14,906 nucleotides of DNA. Origin: Clostridia bacterium. GTDB lineage: Bacteria > Bacillota > Clostridia > Oscillospirales > Acutalibacteraceae. The translations under genes and the position numbers were made by a program. A model generated the notes under the pieces. The model was not told the DNA's origin. It worked only from the letters and a program-made list of their open reading frames with translations, and ran no database searches. The DNA is taken from contig JAFNZJ010000071.1 in the NCBI GenBank assembly GCA_017382915.1, positions 1 through 14,906 of the forward strand, read 5' to 3'. Shown one piece after another: positions 5,281-12,758 of the stretch (the stretch's first letter is position 1; each line of letters opens with the position of its first letter).

Positions 5281-8115
5281 ATGGCAAAGGAATTTATTGA
5301 GGTTAAGGGCGCTAAAGAGCATAACCTTAAAAATGTTAATATTAAAATTCCCCGTGATAAACTAGTTGTTTTTACGGGTCTTTCGGGCTCGGGTAAATCT
5401 TCCCTTGCCTTTGATACCATATACTCTGAAGGTCAAAGAAGGTATATGGAATCGCTTTCATCCTATGCCAGAATGTTTTTAGGTCAAATGGAAAAACCCA
5501 ATGTAGACAGTATTGAAGGTCTTTCACCCGCAATTTCAATTGACCAAAAAACCACCTCAAAAAATCCCCGCTCCACAGTTGGTACCGTTACCGAAATATA
5601 TGATTATCTGCGTTTGTTATTTGCTCGTGCAGGCACACCACACTGCCCCGTATGCGGTAGGGAGATTACACAGCAATCGGTTGACCAAATTGTGGACCAA
5701 GTTTTAGAGCTTAGTGAAGGCAGTAGAATTCAGGTTATGGCACCCATTGCCAGGGGCAAAAAGGGTGAATATGCCAAGGAGCTTGAAAAGGCAAAGCGTC
5801 AGGGCTTTGTAAGGGTGCGTATTGACGGCAGTATTTATGACCTTTCTGAAGAAATTAAGCTTGATAAAAACATTAAGCATAATATTGAAATTATTGTTGA
5901 CCGCTTGGTTATAAAGCAGGATATTAAAACCCGCCTTGCAGACAGTATTGAAACGGCAAGCGGTCTGTCAAAGGGCATTGTTGTTATTGATGTAGTGGGC
6001 GGTGAAGAGCTTATCTTTTCACAAAACTATGCCTGCCCCGAGCATAACATCAGCCTGCCTGAACTCTCTCCCAGAATGTTTTCATTTAACAATCCGTTTG
6101 GCGCCTGCCCAACCTGTACAGGTCTTGGCGTATTTATGCATGTTGATGAAGACCTGCTTATACCCGACCAAACAAAATCTTTAATGGAATATGCCATTAA
6201 GGCAAGCGGCTGGGGCATACATCCGTTTAGGGGCGGCGATGGTGAAACAATAGCCGTAATGTATTATAAAGGTCTTGCCGACCATTTTGGCTTTGATATT
6301 AACACCCCTTATAAGGATATACCCGAAAAGGCAAAAAAGGTTATACTTTACGGTACTAATAAAAAGATAAAATTCACCCGAAATAATGACTGGGCGGGCG
6401 GTGAGTTTACCGCCACCTTTGAGGGTGTTGTAAATAATTTAGAGCGCAGGTATAAAGAAACCTCAAGCGACTGGGCAAGGGCCGAAATTGAAACGGTTAT
6501 GAGTGAGTGTGACTGCCCTGACTGTAAGGGTCGCCGCCTTAAGGCTGAGGCGCTTTGCGTTACGGTAAACGGCAAAAACATTGATGAGATTTGCCGTATG
6601 TCGGTGGATGACTGTATAGACTTTTTTGACAATGTTAAACTTTCAAAGCGCAATGAAATTATTGCCAAGCCTATATGTAAAGAAATTATCAGCCGACTTA
6701 ACTTTTTAAAAAGCGTTGGTCTTTCATACCTTACCCTTTCACGCGCCGCAGGCAGTCTTTCGGGCGGTGAAAGTCAGCGAATAAGGCTTGCTACACAAAT
6801 AGGCTCATCACTTATGGGCGTGCTTTATATTTTGGATGAACCAAGCATCGGTCTTCATCAGCGTGATAATGAAAAACTGCTTGCAACACTTAAGCATCTG
6901 CGTGATTTGGGCAACACCCTAATCGTTGTTGAGCATGATGAAGAAACTATGCTTTCGGCCGATTATATAGTTGATATAGGTCCCGGCGCGGGTGTTCACG
7001 GTGGTAACATCGTGGCGGAAGGCACACCTGATGAGGTTATGAAAAATCAAAGCTCCATAACGGGTGACTACCTTTCGGGTAGGCGCAAAATACCCGTTCC
7101 GGCAAAACGCCGCTCCCACGAAAAGGGCTATTTAAAGGTATTTGGCGCCTGTGAAAATAACCTTAAAAATATTAATGTTCAAATTCCGCTTGGCACCTTT
7201 GTTGCGGTGACAGGTGTTTCGGGCTCGGGCAAATCATCACTTGTAAACAGTATTATTTATAAAAAACTTGCCGCCGAGCTTATGGGCACCCGTAGCTTTG
7301 CAGGTAAGCATAAAAGGTTTGAAGGTATTGACCTTTTGGACAAGGTTATTGATATTAACCAGTCACCAATAGGCAGAACTCCGCGTTCAAACCCCGCCAC
7401 ATATACCGGTGTTTTTAATGATATTCGTGAACTTTTTGCCTCCACTAAGGATGCCAAGGCAAAGGGCTATAACGCAGGTCGTTTTTCCTTTAATGTTAAG
7501 GGCGGCAGGTGTGAGGCCTGTCAGGGTGACGGCATACTAAAAATTGAAATGCACTTTTTACCCGATGTTTATGTACCCTGTGAGGTTTGCGGCGGCACCC
7601 GATATAACCGTGAAACCTTAGATGTAAAGTATAAGAATAAAAGCATTTACGATGTGCTTGAAATGACCGCCGAGGAAGCAACAAAATTCTTTGAAAGCAT
7701 TCCAAAAATACATCGCAAGCTTAAAACCCTTTGTGATGTAGGGCTTGGCTATGTAAAGCTGGGACAACCTGCTACCACCCTTTCGGGCGGTGAGGCACAG
7801 CGCGTAAAGCTTGCTACCGAGCTTTCGCGCAGGGCAACAGGTCAAACCATATATATTTTAGATGAGCCTACAACAGGTCTGCACACAGCCGATGTTCATA
7901 AACTGCTTGAGGTATTACAGCAGCTTGTTGATTCGGGCAATACTGTTTTGGTTATTGAGCATAATTTGGATGTTATAAAAACGGCCGACTATATTATTGA
8001 CCTTGGCCCCGAAGGGGGAGATAGGGGTGGTGAAGTCGTTTGCACCGGCACACCCGAACAGGTTGCCGATTGTAAGGCATCACACACAGGTCGGTTTATA
8101 AAAAAGGTGCTTTAA
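5281..8115 (+). CDS. uvrA: UvrABC system protein A, damage-recognition ATPase
   Basis: UvrA is the dimeric ABC-type ATPase that scans DNA for helix distortion and loads UvrB. The 944-aa length and layout are canonical. The first ATPase has Walker A GLSGSGKS at residues 33-40, an ABC signature LSGGESQR at 493-500 and a following LDEPSIGLH Walker B. The second has GVSGSGKS at 645-652, LSGGEAQR at 834-841 and LDEPTTGLH. Zinc modules are visible as CPVC (122-125, in the UvrB-binding region), C252/H255 with C276/C279, and C744/C747 with C767/C770 flanking the DNA-binding hairpin. GGGAGG lies 5 bases before the ATG. It has its own promoters instead of following uvrB directly. No stem-loop with a T-tract is seen after the stop, so transcripts may continue downstream. 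Confidence 0.98.
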   Translation: MAKEFIEVKGAKEHNLKNVNIKIPRDKLVVFTGLSGSGKSSLAFDTIYSEGQRRYMESLSSYARMFLGQMEKPNVDSIEGLSPAISIDQKTTSKNPRSTVGTVTEIYDYLRLLFARAGTPHCPVCGREITQQSVDQIVDQVLELSEGSRIQVMAPIARGKKGEYAKELEKAKRQGFVRVRIDGSIYDLSEEIKLDKNIKHNIEIIVDRLVIKQDIKTRLADSIETASGLSKGIVVIDVVGGEELIFSQNYACPEHNISLPELSPRMFSFNNPFGACPTCTGLGVFMHVDEDLLIPDQTKSLMEYAIKASGWGIHPFRGGDGETIAVMYYKGLADHFGFDINTPYKDIPEKAKKVILYGTNKKIKFTRNNDWAGGEFTATFEGVVNNLERRYKETSSDWARAEIETVMSECDCPDCKGRRLKAEALCVTVNGKNIDEICRMSVDDCIDFFDNVKLSKRNEIIAKPICKEIISRLNFLKSVGLSYLTLSRAAGSLSGGESQRIRLATQIGSSLMGVLYILDEPSIGLHQRDNEKLLATLKHLRDLGNTLIVVEHDEETMLSADYIVDIGPGAGVHGGNIVAEGTPDEVMKNQSSITGDYLSGRRKIPVPAKRRSHEKGYLKVFGACENNLKNINVQIPLGTFVAVTGVSGSGKSSLVNSIIYKKLAAELMGTRSFAGKHKRFEGIDLLDKVIDINQSPIGRTPRSNPATYTGVFNDIRELFASTKDAKAKGYNAGRFSFNVKGGRCEACQGDGILKIEMHFLPDVYVPCEVCGGTRYNRETLDVKYKNKSIYDVLEMTAEEATKFFESIPKIHRKLKTLCDVGLGYVKLGQPATTLSGGEAQRVKLATELSRRATGQTIYILDEPTTGLHTADVHKLLEVLQQLVDSGNTVLVIEHNLDVIKTADYIIDLGPEGGDRGGEVVCTGTPEQVADCKASHTGRFIKKVL

Positions 8116-8195
8116 ATAATTAACACATTATTAAACCATTTAGGCTTTGTTTAGTGTAAAATAATATAAAGCTTTGTCATAAAGGGGGTTAAACC

Positions 8196-9050
8196 GTGTT
8201 TGGCTATGTTAAGGCATATAAGCCAGAACTCAGAATAAAAGAGTTTGAGTTTTATAAAGCCGTTTACTGTTCACTTTGCCGTGATTTGGGTAAAAAGTAC
8301 GGTATTGTGTCACGCTTTTCGCTAAGCTACGATTTCACCTTTTTGGCACTGCTTCAAATGTCCTTGCAGGGTGGTAATGCCCCAACAAGCCGTAAACGGT
8401 GCGTTTGCAACCCTCTTAAAAAATGCAATTATCTGTGTGGCGACTGTTTACCGCCAATGAGCGCTGCCGCCGCACAAATTATGCTTTACAGTAAGCTAAA
8501 TGATAATATAGCCGATGAAGGCTTTTTTAAGGGCAGCTTTTATAGGGTTTTAAAGCTCTTTACAAAAAAGGGGTATAAAAAGGCCTGCGCCGAATACCCA
8601 AATCTTAAAGATATTTTTGATGAATATATAAAGGCGCAAAATGCCCTGGAGAATGCCAACCTTCAGGATGCCGATAAAGCCGCCGACCCCACCGCAAAAA
8701 TGCTTTCAAAGCTTTTTGCACTGTGTGCGGTGGATGGCGAAACCAGGGCTTTAGAGCGGCTGGGGTATTGTATGGGTCGGTGGATATATTTACTTGATGC
8801 CGCCGCCGATTTAAAGCAGGATATTAAAAAAGGTCGTTATAATCCCTTTACCGATGCGGCAAAAGCTTATCAAAACATAAATCAGTTTTTAAAGGATAAG
8901 GTTTTAGGCTCACTTAATATTTGTATTACCGAAGCCGAAGCCGCCTTTGAACTTATTAGTATAATGCGTTTTAAAAACATTTTGGGAAATATTATTTATA
9001 TAGGGCTGGAGGACAGCCAAAATAAGATAATAAATAAGGAGAGTAAGTAA
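8196..9050 (+). CDS. DUF5685-family protein
   Basis: This 284-aa protein matches my recollection of the DUF5685 family, widespread in Clostridia and of unknown function. Its N-terminus MFGYVKAYKPELRIKE is followed by CSLC (25-28) and a YDFTFLALL segment. A Cys cluster follows (C69, C71, C77, C81, C84) that could bind metal. The rest is predicted to be all-helical. Two Asp-rich motifs stand out: LNDNIADE with D103 and D107, and D201/D205/D209 followed by GR at 213-214 and NPF. Their pattern resembles the Mg2+-diphosphate-binding motifs of squalene/phytoene synthases; that is my inference and not an established assignment. The GTG start has AAAGGGGG (8181-8188) 7 bases upstream. The stop overlaps the DnaJ-domain gene by one base (TAATG), so the two proteins are probably made together. 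Confidence 0.85.
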   Translation: MFGYVKAYKPELRIKEFEFYKAVYCSLCRDLGKKYGIVSRFSLSYDFTFLALLQMSLQGGNAPTSRKRCVCNPLKKCNYLCGDCLPPMSAAAAQIMLYSKLNDNIADEGFFKGSFYRVLKLFTKKGYKKACAEYPNLKDIFDEYIKAQNALENANLQDADKAADPTAKMLSKLFALCAVDGETRALERLGYCMGRWIYLLDAAADLKQDIKKGRYNPFTDAAKAYQNINQFLKDKVLGSLNICITEAEAAFELISIMRFKNILGNIIYIGLEDSQNKIINKESK

Positions 9051-9673
9051 TGAAAGACCCATATGCAGTGCTTGGCGTAAGCCGTAATGCAAGCGATGAT
9101 GAGGTTAAGGAAGCCTATCGTGAGCTTGCAAGAAAATATCACCCTGACCGTTATTCAGACAACCCTTTGTCTGATTTGGCACAGGAAAAAATGCAGGAAA
9201 TAAATGAAGCCTATGATGAAATTATGAACAGTCGCCGCAGAAGGGGCAAAGCCTCCTCCAAGGGTAACAATTATTATAATGCAAACAGTAAGTTTGCCGA
9301 TGTTCGTAATATGATTTCATCCGGCAAGATTGACCAGGCGCAGGAGCTTTTAGACGGTACTCCGCTAGAAAACCGTGATGCCGAATGGTATTTTTTAAAC
9401 GGTACTGTTGCGTATAGGCGCGGATATTTTGATAATGCATATACCAATTTTGCCACCGCAACCCGTATGGAGCCCGACAACCCCGAATATCGTGAAGCCT
9501 TTGCCCGCATTCAGCGTGGTCGTGGCGGTTTTGGTGCTAACCCATATTCAAACCCATACCGTTCACCTGGTAATATGGGCGGCGGTTGTACAGGCTGTGA
9601 TGTTTGCCAAACCCTGATTTGTGCCGATTGTTGCTGTGAATGTATGGGCGGCGACCTTATTCGTTGTTGTTAG
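9050..9673 (+). CDS. J-domain protein with TPR-like region and Cys-rich C-terminus
   Basis: J-domain proteins stimulate the ATPase of Hsp70 (DnaK) and deliver clients. The J domain covers residues 1-60 with the essential HPD tripeptide at 31-33. A helical repeat region of TPR character (about 79-155, with AEWYFLNGTVAYRRGYFDNA) could bind a client. The 29-residue tail has ten cysteines (180, 183, 186, 191, 194-196, 198, 206, 207) in a CxxCxxC...CCCEC...CC arrangement, suggesting metal or Fe-S binding. It lacks the Gly/Phe-rich and CxxCxGxG zinc-finger regions of true DnaJ, so it is a specialised type C protein at 207 aa. AAGGAG at 9036-9041 precedes an ATG that overlaps the DUF5685 stop. The tight linkage suggests that the DUF5685 protein could be its client. 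Confidence 0.9.
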   Translation: MKDPYAVLGVSRNASDDEVKEAYRELARKYHPDRYSDNPLSDLAQEKMQEINEAYDEIMNSRRRRGKASSKGNNYYNANSKFADVRNMISSGKIDQAQELLDGTPLENRDAEWYFLNGTVAYRRGYFDNAYTNFATATRMEPDNPEYREAFARIQRGRGGFGANPYSNPYRSPGNMGGGCTGCDVCQTLICADCCCECMGGDLIRCC

Positions 9674-9675
9674 TT

Positions 9676-10200
9676 ATGAAAACAAAAAAATTAAGCTTTT
9701 GTGCCGTTATGGCGGCTTTGGCAACCGTTTTAATGCTTGTAGGCTATTTTCCTTACCTTACCTATGCGGTGCCCTGTATAGCGTCCCTTGCCATAATGGC
9801 GGTGGTAATTGAACTGAATAAAAAATCCGCCTTTTTGACCTATTTGGCATCGCTTTTGCCGATATTCCTTTTTTGTGAAATGGAATCAAAGCTGCTTTAC
9901 ATTTGCCTTGTAGGTTTTTACCCAATTTTAAAGGCGCTTTTTGAAAAACTGCCAAGCCGCATTTTAGAATATTTACTTAAAATAGTTTGCCTTAATGTGG
10001 CGGTGTTTTTAATTTATCTTGCTTCTACCTTTGTATTTGGCATCAGCTTTGATGATATGGGTCAGATTGGTGAATACGGCGCCATAGTACTTATTGCAGC
10101 GGCAAATATTGCCTTTTTGGCATACGATTTTTGCCTTACCACCATGGCACAGTTTTATATTATAAGAATTCATAAAAGCGTTAAAAAATTATTGAAATGA
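9676..10200 (+). CDS. Small integral membrane protein, ECF S-component-like
   Basis: A 174-aa, very hydrophobic protein with about six membrane segments (near residues 6-25, 28-46, 52-67, 73-89, 98-121, 134-152). The MKTKKLSFCAVMAALATVL opening and six-helix size recall substrate-binding (S) components of energy-coupling factor vitamin transporters. A GFYPILK motif at 80-86 is one I associate with an uncharacterised Firmicutes membrane family. No ECF ATPase or T component is nearby, and no substrate can be named. I chose ATG 9676, two bases after the upstream stop. An in-frame ATG at 9640 lies within the upstream gene and would add 12 residues of no membrane character. No good ribosome binding site is visible, so translation probably depends on coupling to the J-domain gene. 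Confidence 0.75.
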   Translation: MKTKKLSFCAVMAALATVLMLVGYFPYLTYAVPCIASLAIMAVVIELNKKSAFLTYLASLLPIFLFCEMESKLLYICLVGFYPILKALFEKLPSRILEYLLKIVCLNVAVFLIYLASTFVFGISFDDMGQIGEYGAIVLIAAANIAFLAYDFCLTTMAQFYIIRIHKSVKKLLK

Positions 10201-10211
10201 GAAGTTTTTAA

Positions 10212-11429
10212 ATGCAGTATCCAATAATTATTATAGGTGGCGGTGCCGCGGGTCTTATGGCGGCAGTTACCGCGGCCAATATGGGTAAAAAGGTTTTGGT
10301 GCTGGAAAAAATGCCCCGACCCGCCAGAAAAATTATGATAACCGGCAAGGGCAGGTGCAACCTAACCAATAATACCGATGAAAAAACCCTTATTGCCAAT
10401 GTATGCCGTAATGGTAGATTTTTATATTCTGCCTTTTCGCGTTTTAATGCAGATGATACCATGCGTTTTTTTGAAGACGCAGGCGTACCCCTTAAAACCG
10501 AGCGCGGCAACCGCGTTTTTCCCGTTTCTGATAAATCGGTAGATATTGTTGATGCCTTGGTAAATTCAGCAAAATCTGCAGGTGTAAAAATACTTAATAA
10601 ACAGGTTAGTGATATACTTACATCAAACGGTGCGGTTGTCGGCGTTAAAACCGAAAGCGGTGAGGTCTTTGAGTGTCAAAGCCTGCTTATTGCAACGGGT
10701 GGACTTTCATACCCCACCACAGGCAGTACGGGTGATGGCTTTGATTTTGCAAGGAAGCTGGGTCACACCGTAACACCACTTAGACCGTCGCTTGTTTCAA
10801 TGCAGGTTTATGAAGGGTATGTTGAAACCCTTTCGGGACTTAGCCTTAAAAATGTTGCCCTTACTGTTATTAACAATGGCAAAACAACATTTAGCGGGCA
10901 GGGTGAAATGCTTTTTACACATACCGGCATTTCAGGTCCCCTTGTTTTAACGGCATCTGCCTTGACCGATGATGTGGGGGAGTGCAGGGCACTGATTGAC
11001 CTAAAACCCGCACTTAGCGTTGAACAGCTTGATAAACGACTGCTTAGGGATTTTGAGCAGAACAAAAATAAAGAACTGCAAAATTCACTTGATGCACTGC
11101 TTCCCAAAAAGCTTATTCTACCGCTTATTAAAAGTGCAGGCATTGACCCAAAGGTTAAGGTTAATGCCCTTACTAAGGAGCAACGACTTTGCCTTGTAAA
11201 AAACCTTAAAGCCCTGCCGCTTACGGTAACGGGTCTTGGTTCGTTTAATGAGGCGGTCATTACCAGGGGTGGCGTTTCGGTTAAAGAAATTGACCCTAAA
11301 ACAATGGCATCAAAGCTGGTAGATGGTCTTTACTTTGCGGGTGAGGTAATTGATGTTGATGCCTTTACAGGCGGATTTAACCTGCAAATTGCCTTTTCAA
11401 CAGGCCATTTAGCGGGCGAAAATATTTAA
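10212..11429 (+). CDS. FAD-dependent oxidoreductase, BaiN/YhiN (HI0933) family
   Basis: This 405-aa flavoprotein belongs to the HI0933/YhiN family. It includes BaiN, proposed in bile-acid 7-dehydroxylation of gut clostridia, but most members are housekeeping proteins of unknown substrate. The N-terminal dinucleotide-binding loop GGGAAG is at residues 9-14. The family signature GKGRCNLTN is at 45-53, a second FAD-contacting segment ATGGLSYPTTGSTGDG begins at 161, and the C-terminal GEVIDVDAFTGGFNLQ box begins at 377. Length and motifs are complete. The start ATG lies 11 bases after the membrane-protein stop with only a weak GAGAAG upstream. In many Clostridia this gene precedes cmk, as here, so the genomic position alone does not indicate bile acid metabolism. 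Confidence 0.93.
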   Translation: MQYPIIIIGGGAAGLMAAVTAANMGKKVLVLEKMPRPARKIMITGKGRCNLTNNTDEKTLIANVCRNGRFLYSAFSRFNADDTMRFFEDAGVPLKTERGNRVFPVSDKSVDIVDALVNSAKSAGVKILNKQVSDILTSNGAVVGVKTESGEVFECQSLLIATGGLSYPTTGSTGDGFDFARKLGHTVTPLRPSLVSMQVYEGYVETLSGLSLKNVALTVINNGKTTFSGQGEMLFTHTGISGPLVLTASALTDDVGECRALIDLKPALSVEQLDKRLLRDFEQNKNKELQNSLDALLPKKLILPLIKSAGIDPKVKVNALTKEQRLCLVKNLKALPLTVTGLGSFNEAVITRGGVSVKEIDPKTMASKLVDGLYFAGEVIDVDAFTGGFNLQIAFSTGHLAGENI

Positions 11430-11488
11430 ATCATATATTTATTTTCTAAAATCAGAAAACAAAAATCTATTTTTAGGAGTTATTTATT

Positions 11489-12163
11489 ATGGTAGCAATT
11501 GCAATTGACGGACCTGCAGGTGCAGGCAAAAGCACATTGGCCAGAAGGCTGGCAAAGCATAAGGGCTTTATTTATGTTGATACAGGCGCCCTTTACCGCG
11601 CAATCGGTTTAAAGCTTATAAGAAAGGGTATAACCTGTGAAGATACCGCAGGGGTTGAGGGTGTTTTAGCCTCTACCGAGCTTGACATCCGTTTTGAAAA
11701 CGGTGAGCAGGTAGTAGTGCTTGATAATGAAAATGTTAATGCCTTTATTCGTACTCCTGAAGTTTCTATGATGGCTTCGGCATGTTCGGCACTTCCGCCT
11801 GTACGCGCATTTTTGCTTGATATGCAGCGCCTGCTTGCCAAGAAAAATTCAGTTGTTATGGATGGTCGTGATATAGGCACGGTGGTTTTACCCGATGCAC
11901 AGGTTAAAATTTTCTTAACCGCATCATCCTTAGCACGCGCAAAGCGTCGCTTTAATGAACTGGTTGAAAAGGGTCAAGAGGTTGTTTTAGAGGATGTTTT
12001 GGCCGATATTGAAAAGCGCGACTATAATGATTCACACAGGGCAATTGCACCCTTAAAGCAGGCTGATGATGCCGCTTTGGTTGACACTACTGAGCTTGAT
12101 TTGGATGAGTCTTTTGAGCTACTGCTTAAAACTGTTGATGATATAATGAAGGGCGGCAACTAA
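11489..12163 (+). CDS. cmk: Cytidylate kinase
   Basis: Cytidylate kinase phosphorylates CMP and dCMP with ATP to give CDP and dCDP, recycling pyrimidine nucleotides in the cytoplasm. The 224-aa length is typical of the bacterial monomeric enzyme. The P-loop is GPAGAGKS at residues 8-15, DTGALYRAIG follows as the acceptor region, and DGRDIGTVVLPDA forms the conserved CMP-binding strand. The lid contains AKRRFNEL. AGGAG (11475-11479) lies 9 bases before the ATG. The preceding 59-base gap (11430-11488) holds a short AT-rich hairpin without a T-tract and no clear promoter. The following plsC starts 2 bases after the stop, as part of the common clostridial cmk-plsC-ispH/rpsA block. Confidence 0.97.
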   Translation: MVAIAIDGPAGAGKSTLARRLAKHKGFIYVDTGALYRAIGLKLIRKGITCEDTAGVEGVLASTELDIRFENGEQVVVLDNENVNAFIRTPEVSMMASACSALPPVRAFLLDMQRLLAKKNSVVMDGRDIGTVVLPDAQVKIFLTASSLARAKRRFNELVEKGQEVVLEDVLADIEKRDYNDSHRAIAPLKQADDAALVDTTELDLDESFELLLKTVDDIMKGGN

Positions 12164-12165
12164 TA

Positions 12166-12756
12166 ATGTTTTATAGAATAATGCGGTGGATAGTTTATCC
12201 CTTTATTCGCCTTTTTATAAGGGTGGAGCATTACGGCTCTGAAAACATACCAAAAAATAAGGGTTACATACTTTGTGCTAACCATATTTCCATTGCCGAT
12301 ATGTTTGCCTTGGCAGTACCTGTTAAGGGTCAGATACGCTATATGGCAAAGGGTGAGCTTTTTAAATTTGCCCCCCTTAAGTGGTTTTTTACTGCGCTTG
12401 GCAGCTTTGCCGTTAAACGCGGTCAGTGTGATACCGGCGCTATTGATAAGGCGTGTAGTATAATTGATAACGGCGGTGTGCTTGGCATATTCCCCGAAGG
12501 TACCCGTTCAAAAACGGGTGAGCCCGGCAAGGCAAAATCGGGTATTGCCCTTATTGCTATGAGGACCAAGGCCGACATACTTCCCATTTCAATTAAATAC
12601 AGCACAGGCACCTTTAAGCTTTTTTGTAAGGCAACCGTCAGGGTGGGTGAGCTTATTCCTTACACACCCCCTGCCGAGGATGAAACACAGCGCGCAAGTA
12701 TTCGCCGAATTTCAACCTCAGTAATGGATGAAATTAAAAATCTTTGGGAGAAATAA
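12166..12756 (+). CDS. plsC: 1-acyl-sn-glycerol-3-phosphate acyltransferase
   Basis: PlsC acylates lysophosphatidic acid to phosphatidic acid, the precursor of membrane phospholipids, at the inner face of the membrane. The 196-aa protein has the catalytic NHxxxxD box at residues 39-45 (His40, Asp45) and the phosphate-binding FPEGTR box at 109-114. The first 20 residues, rich in aromatic and hydrophobic residues, probably associate with the membrane. It is somewhat shorter than E. coli PlsC (245 aa) but normal for Firmicutes. AAGGGCGG (about 12149-12156) inside the end of cmk serves as the ribosome binding site, and only 2 bases separate the genes. The distance to ispH/rpsA is also 2 bases, giving strong coupling across three genes. 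Confidence 0.96.
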   Translation: MFYRIMRWIVYPFIRLFIRVEHYGSENIPKNKGYILCANHISIADMFALAVPVKGQIRYMAKGELFKFAPLKWFFTALGSFAVKRGQCDTGAIDKACSIIDNGGVLGIFPEGTRSKTGEPGKAKSGIALIAMRTKADILPISIKYSTGTFKLFCKATVRVGELIPYTPPAEDETQRASIRRISTSVMDEIKNLWEK

Positions 12757-12758
12757 AA

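Noticed and set aside
8115..8167. AT-only hairpin (AATAAT/ATTATT, 8115-8132) and a TAAAAT -10-like element (8157-8162) between uvrA and the DUF5685 gene
   Set aside because: The hairpin is weak and lacks a T-tract, and no reasonable -35 lies 16-18 bases upstream of the -10-like element.
10808..11260. 150-codon minus-strand frame inside the flavoprotein gene
   Set aside because: Antisense to a conserved gene, Ser/Leu/Arg-rich composition typical of shadow frames, no ribosome binding site.
11442..11459. TTTTCT/AGAAAA hairpin between the flavoprotein gene and cmk
   Set aside because: The stem is 6 bp and A/T-dominated with no T-tract after it, so it is unlikely to terminate, and no promoter could be identified beside it.
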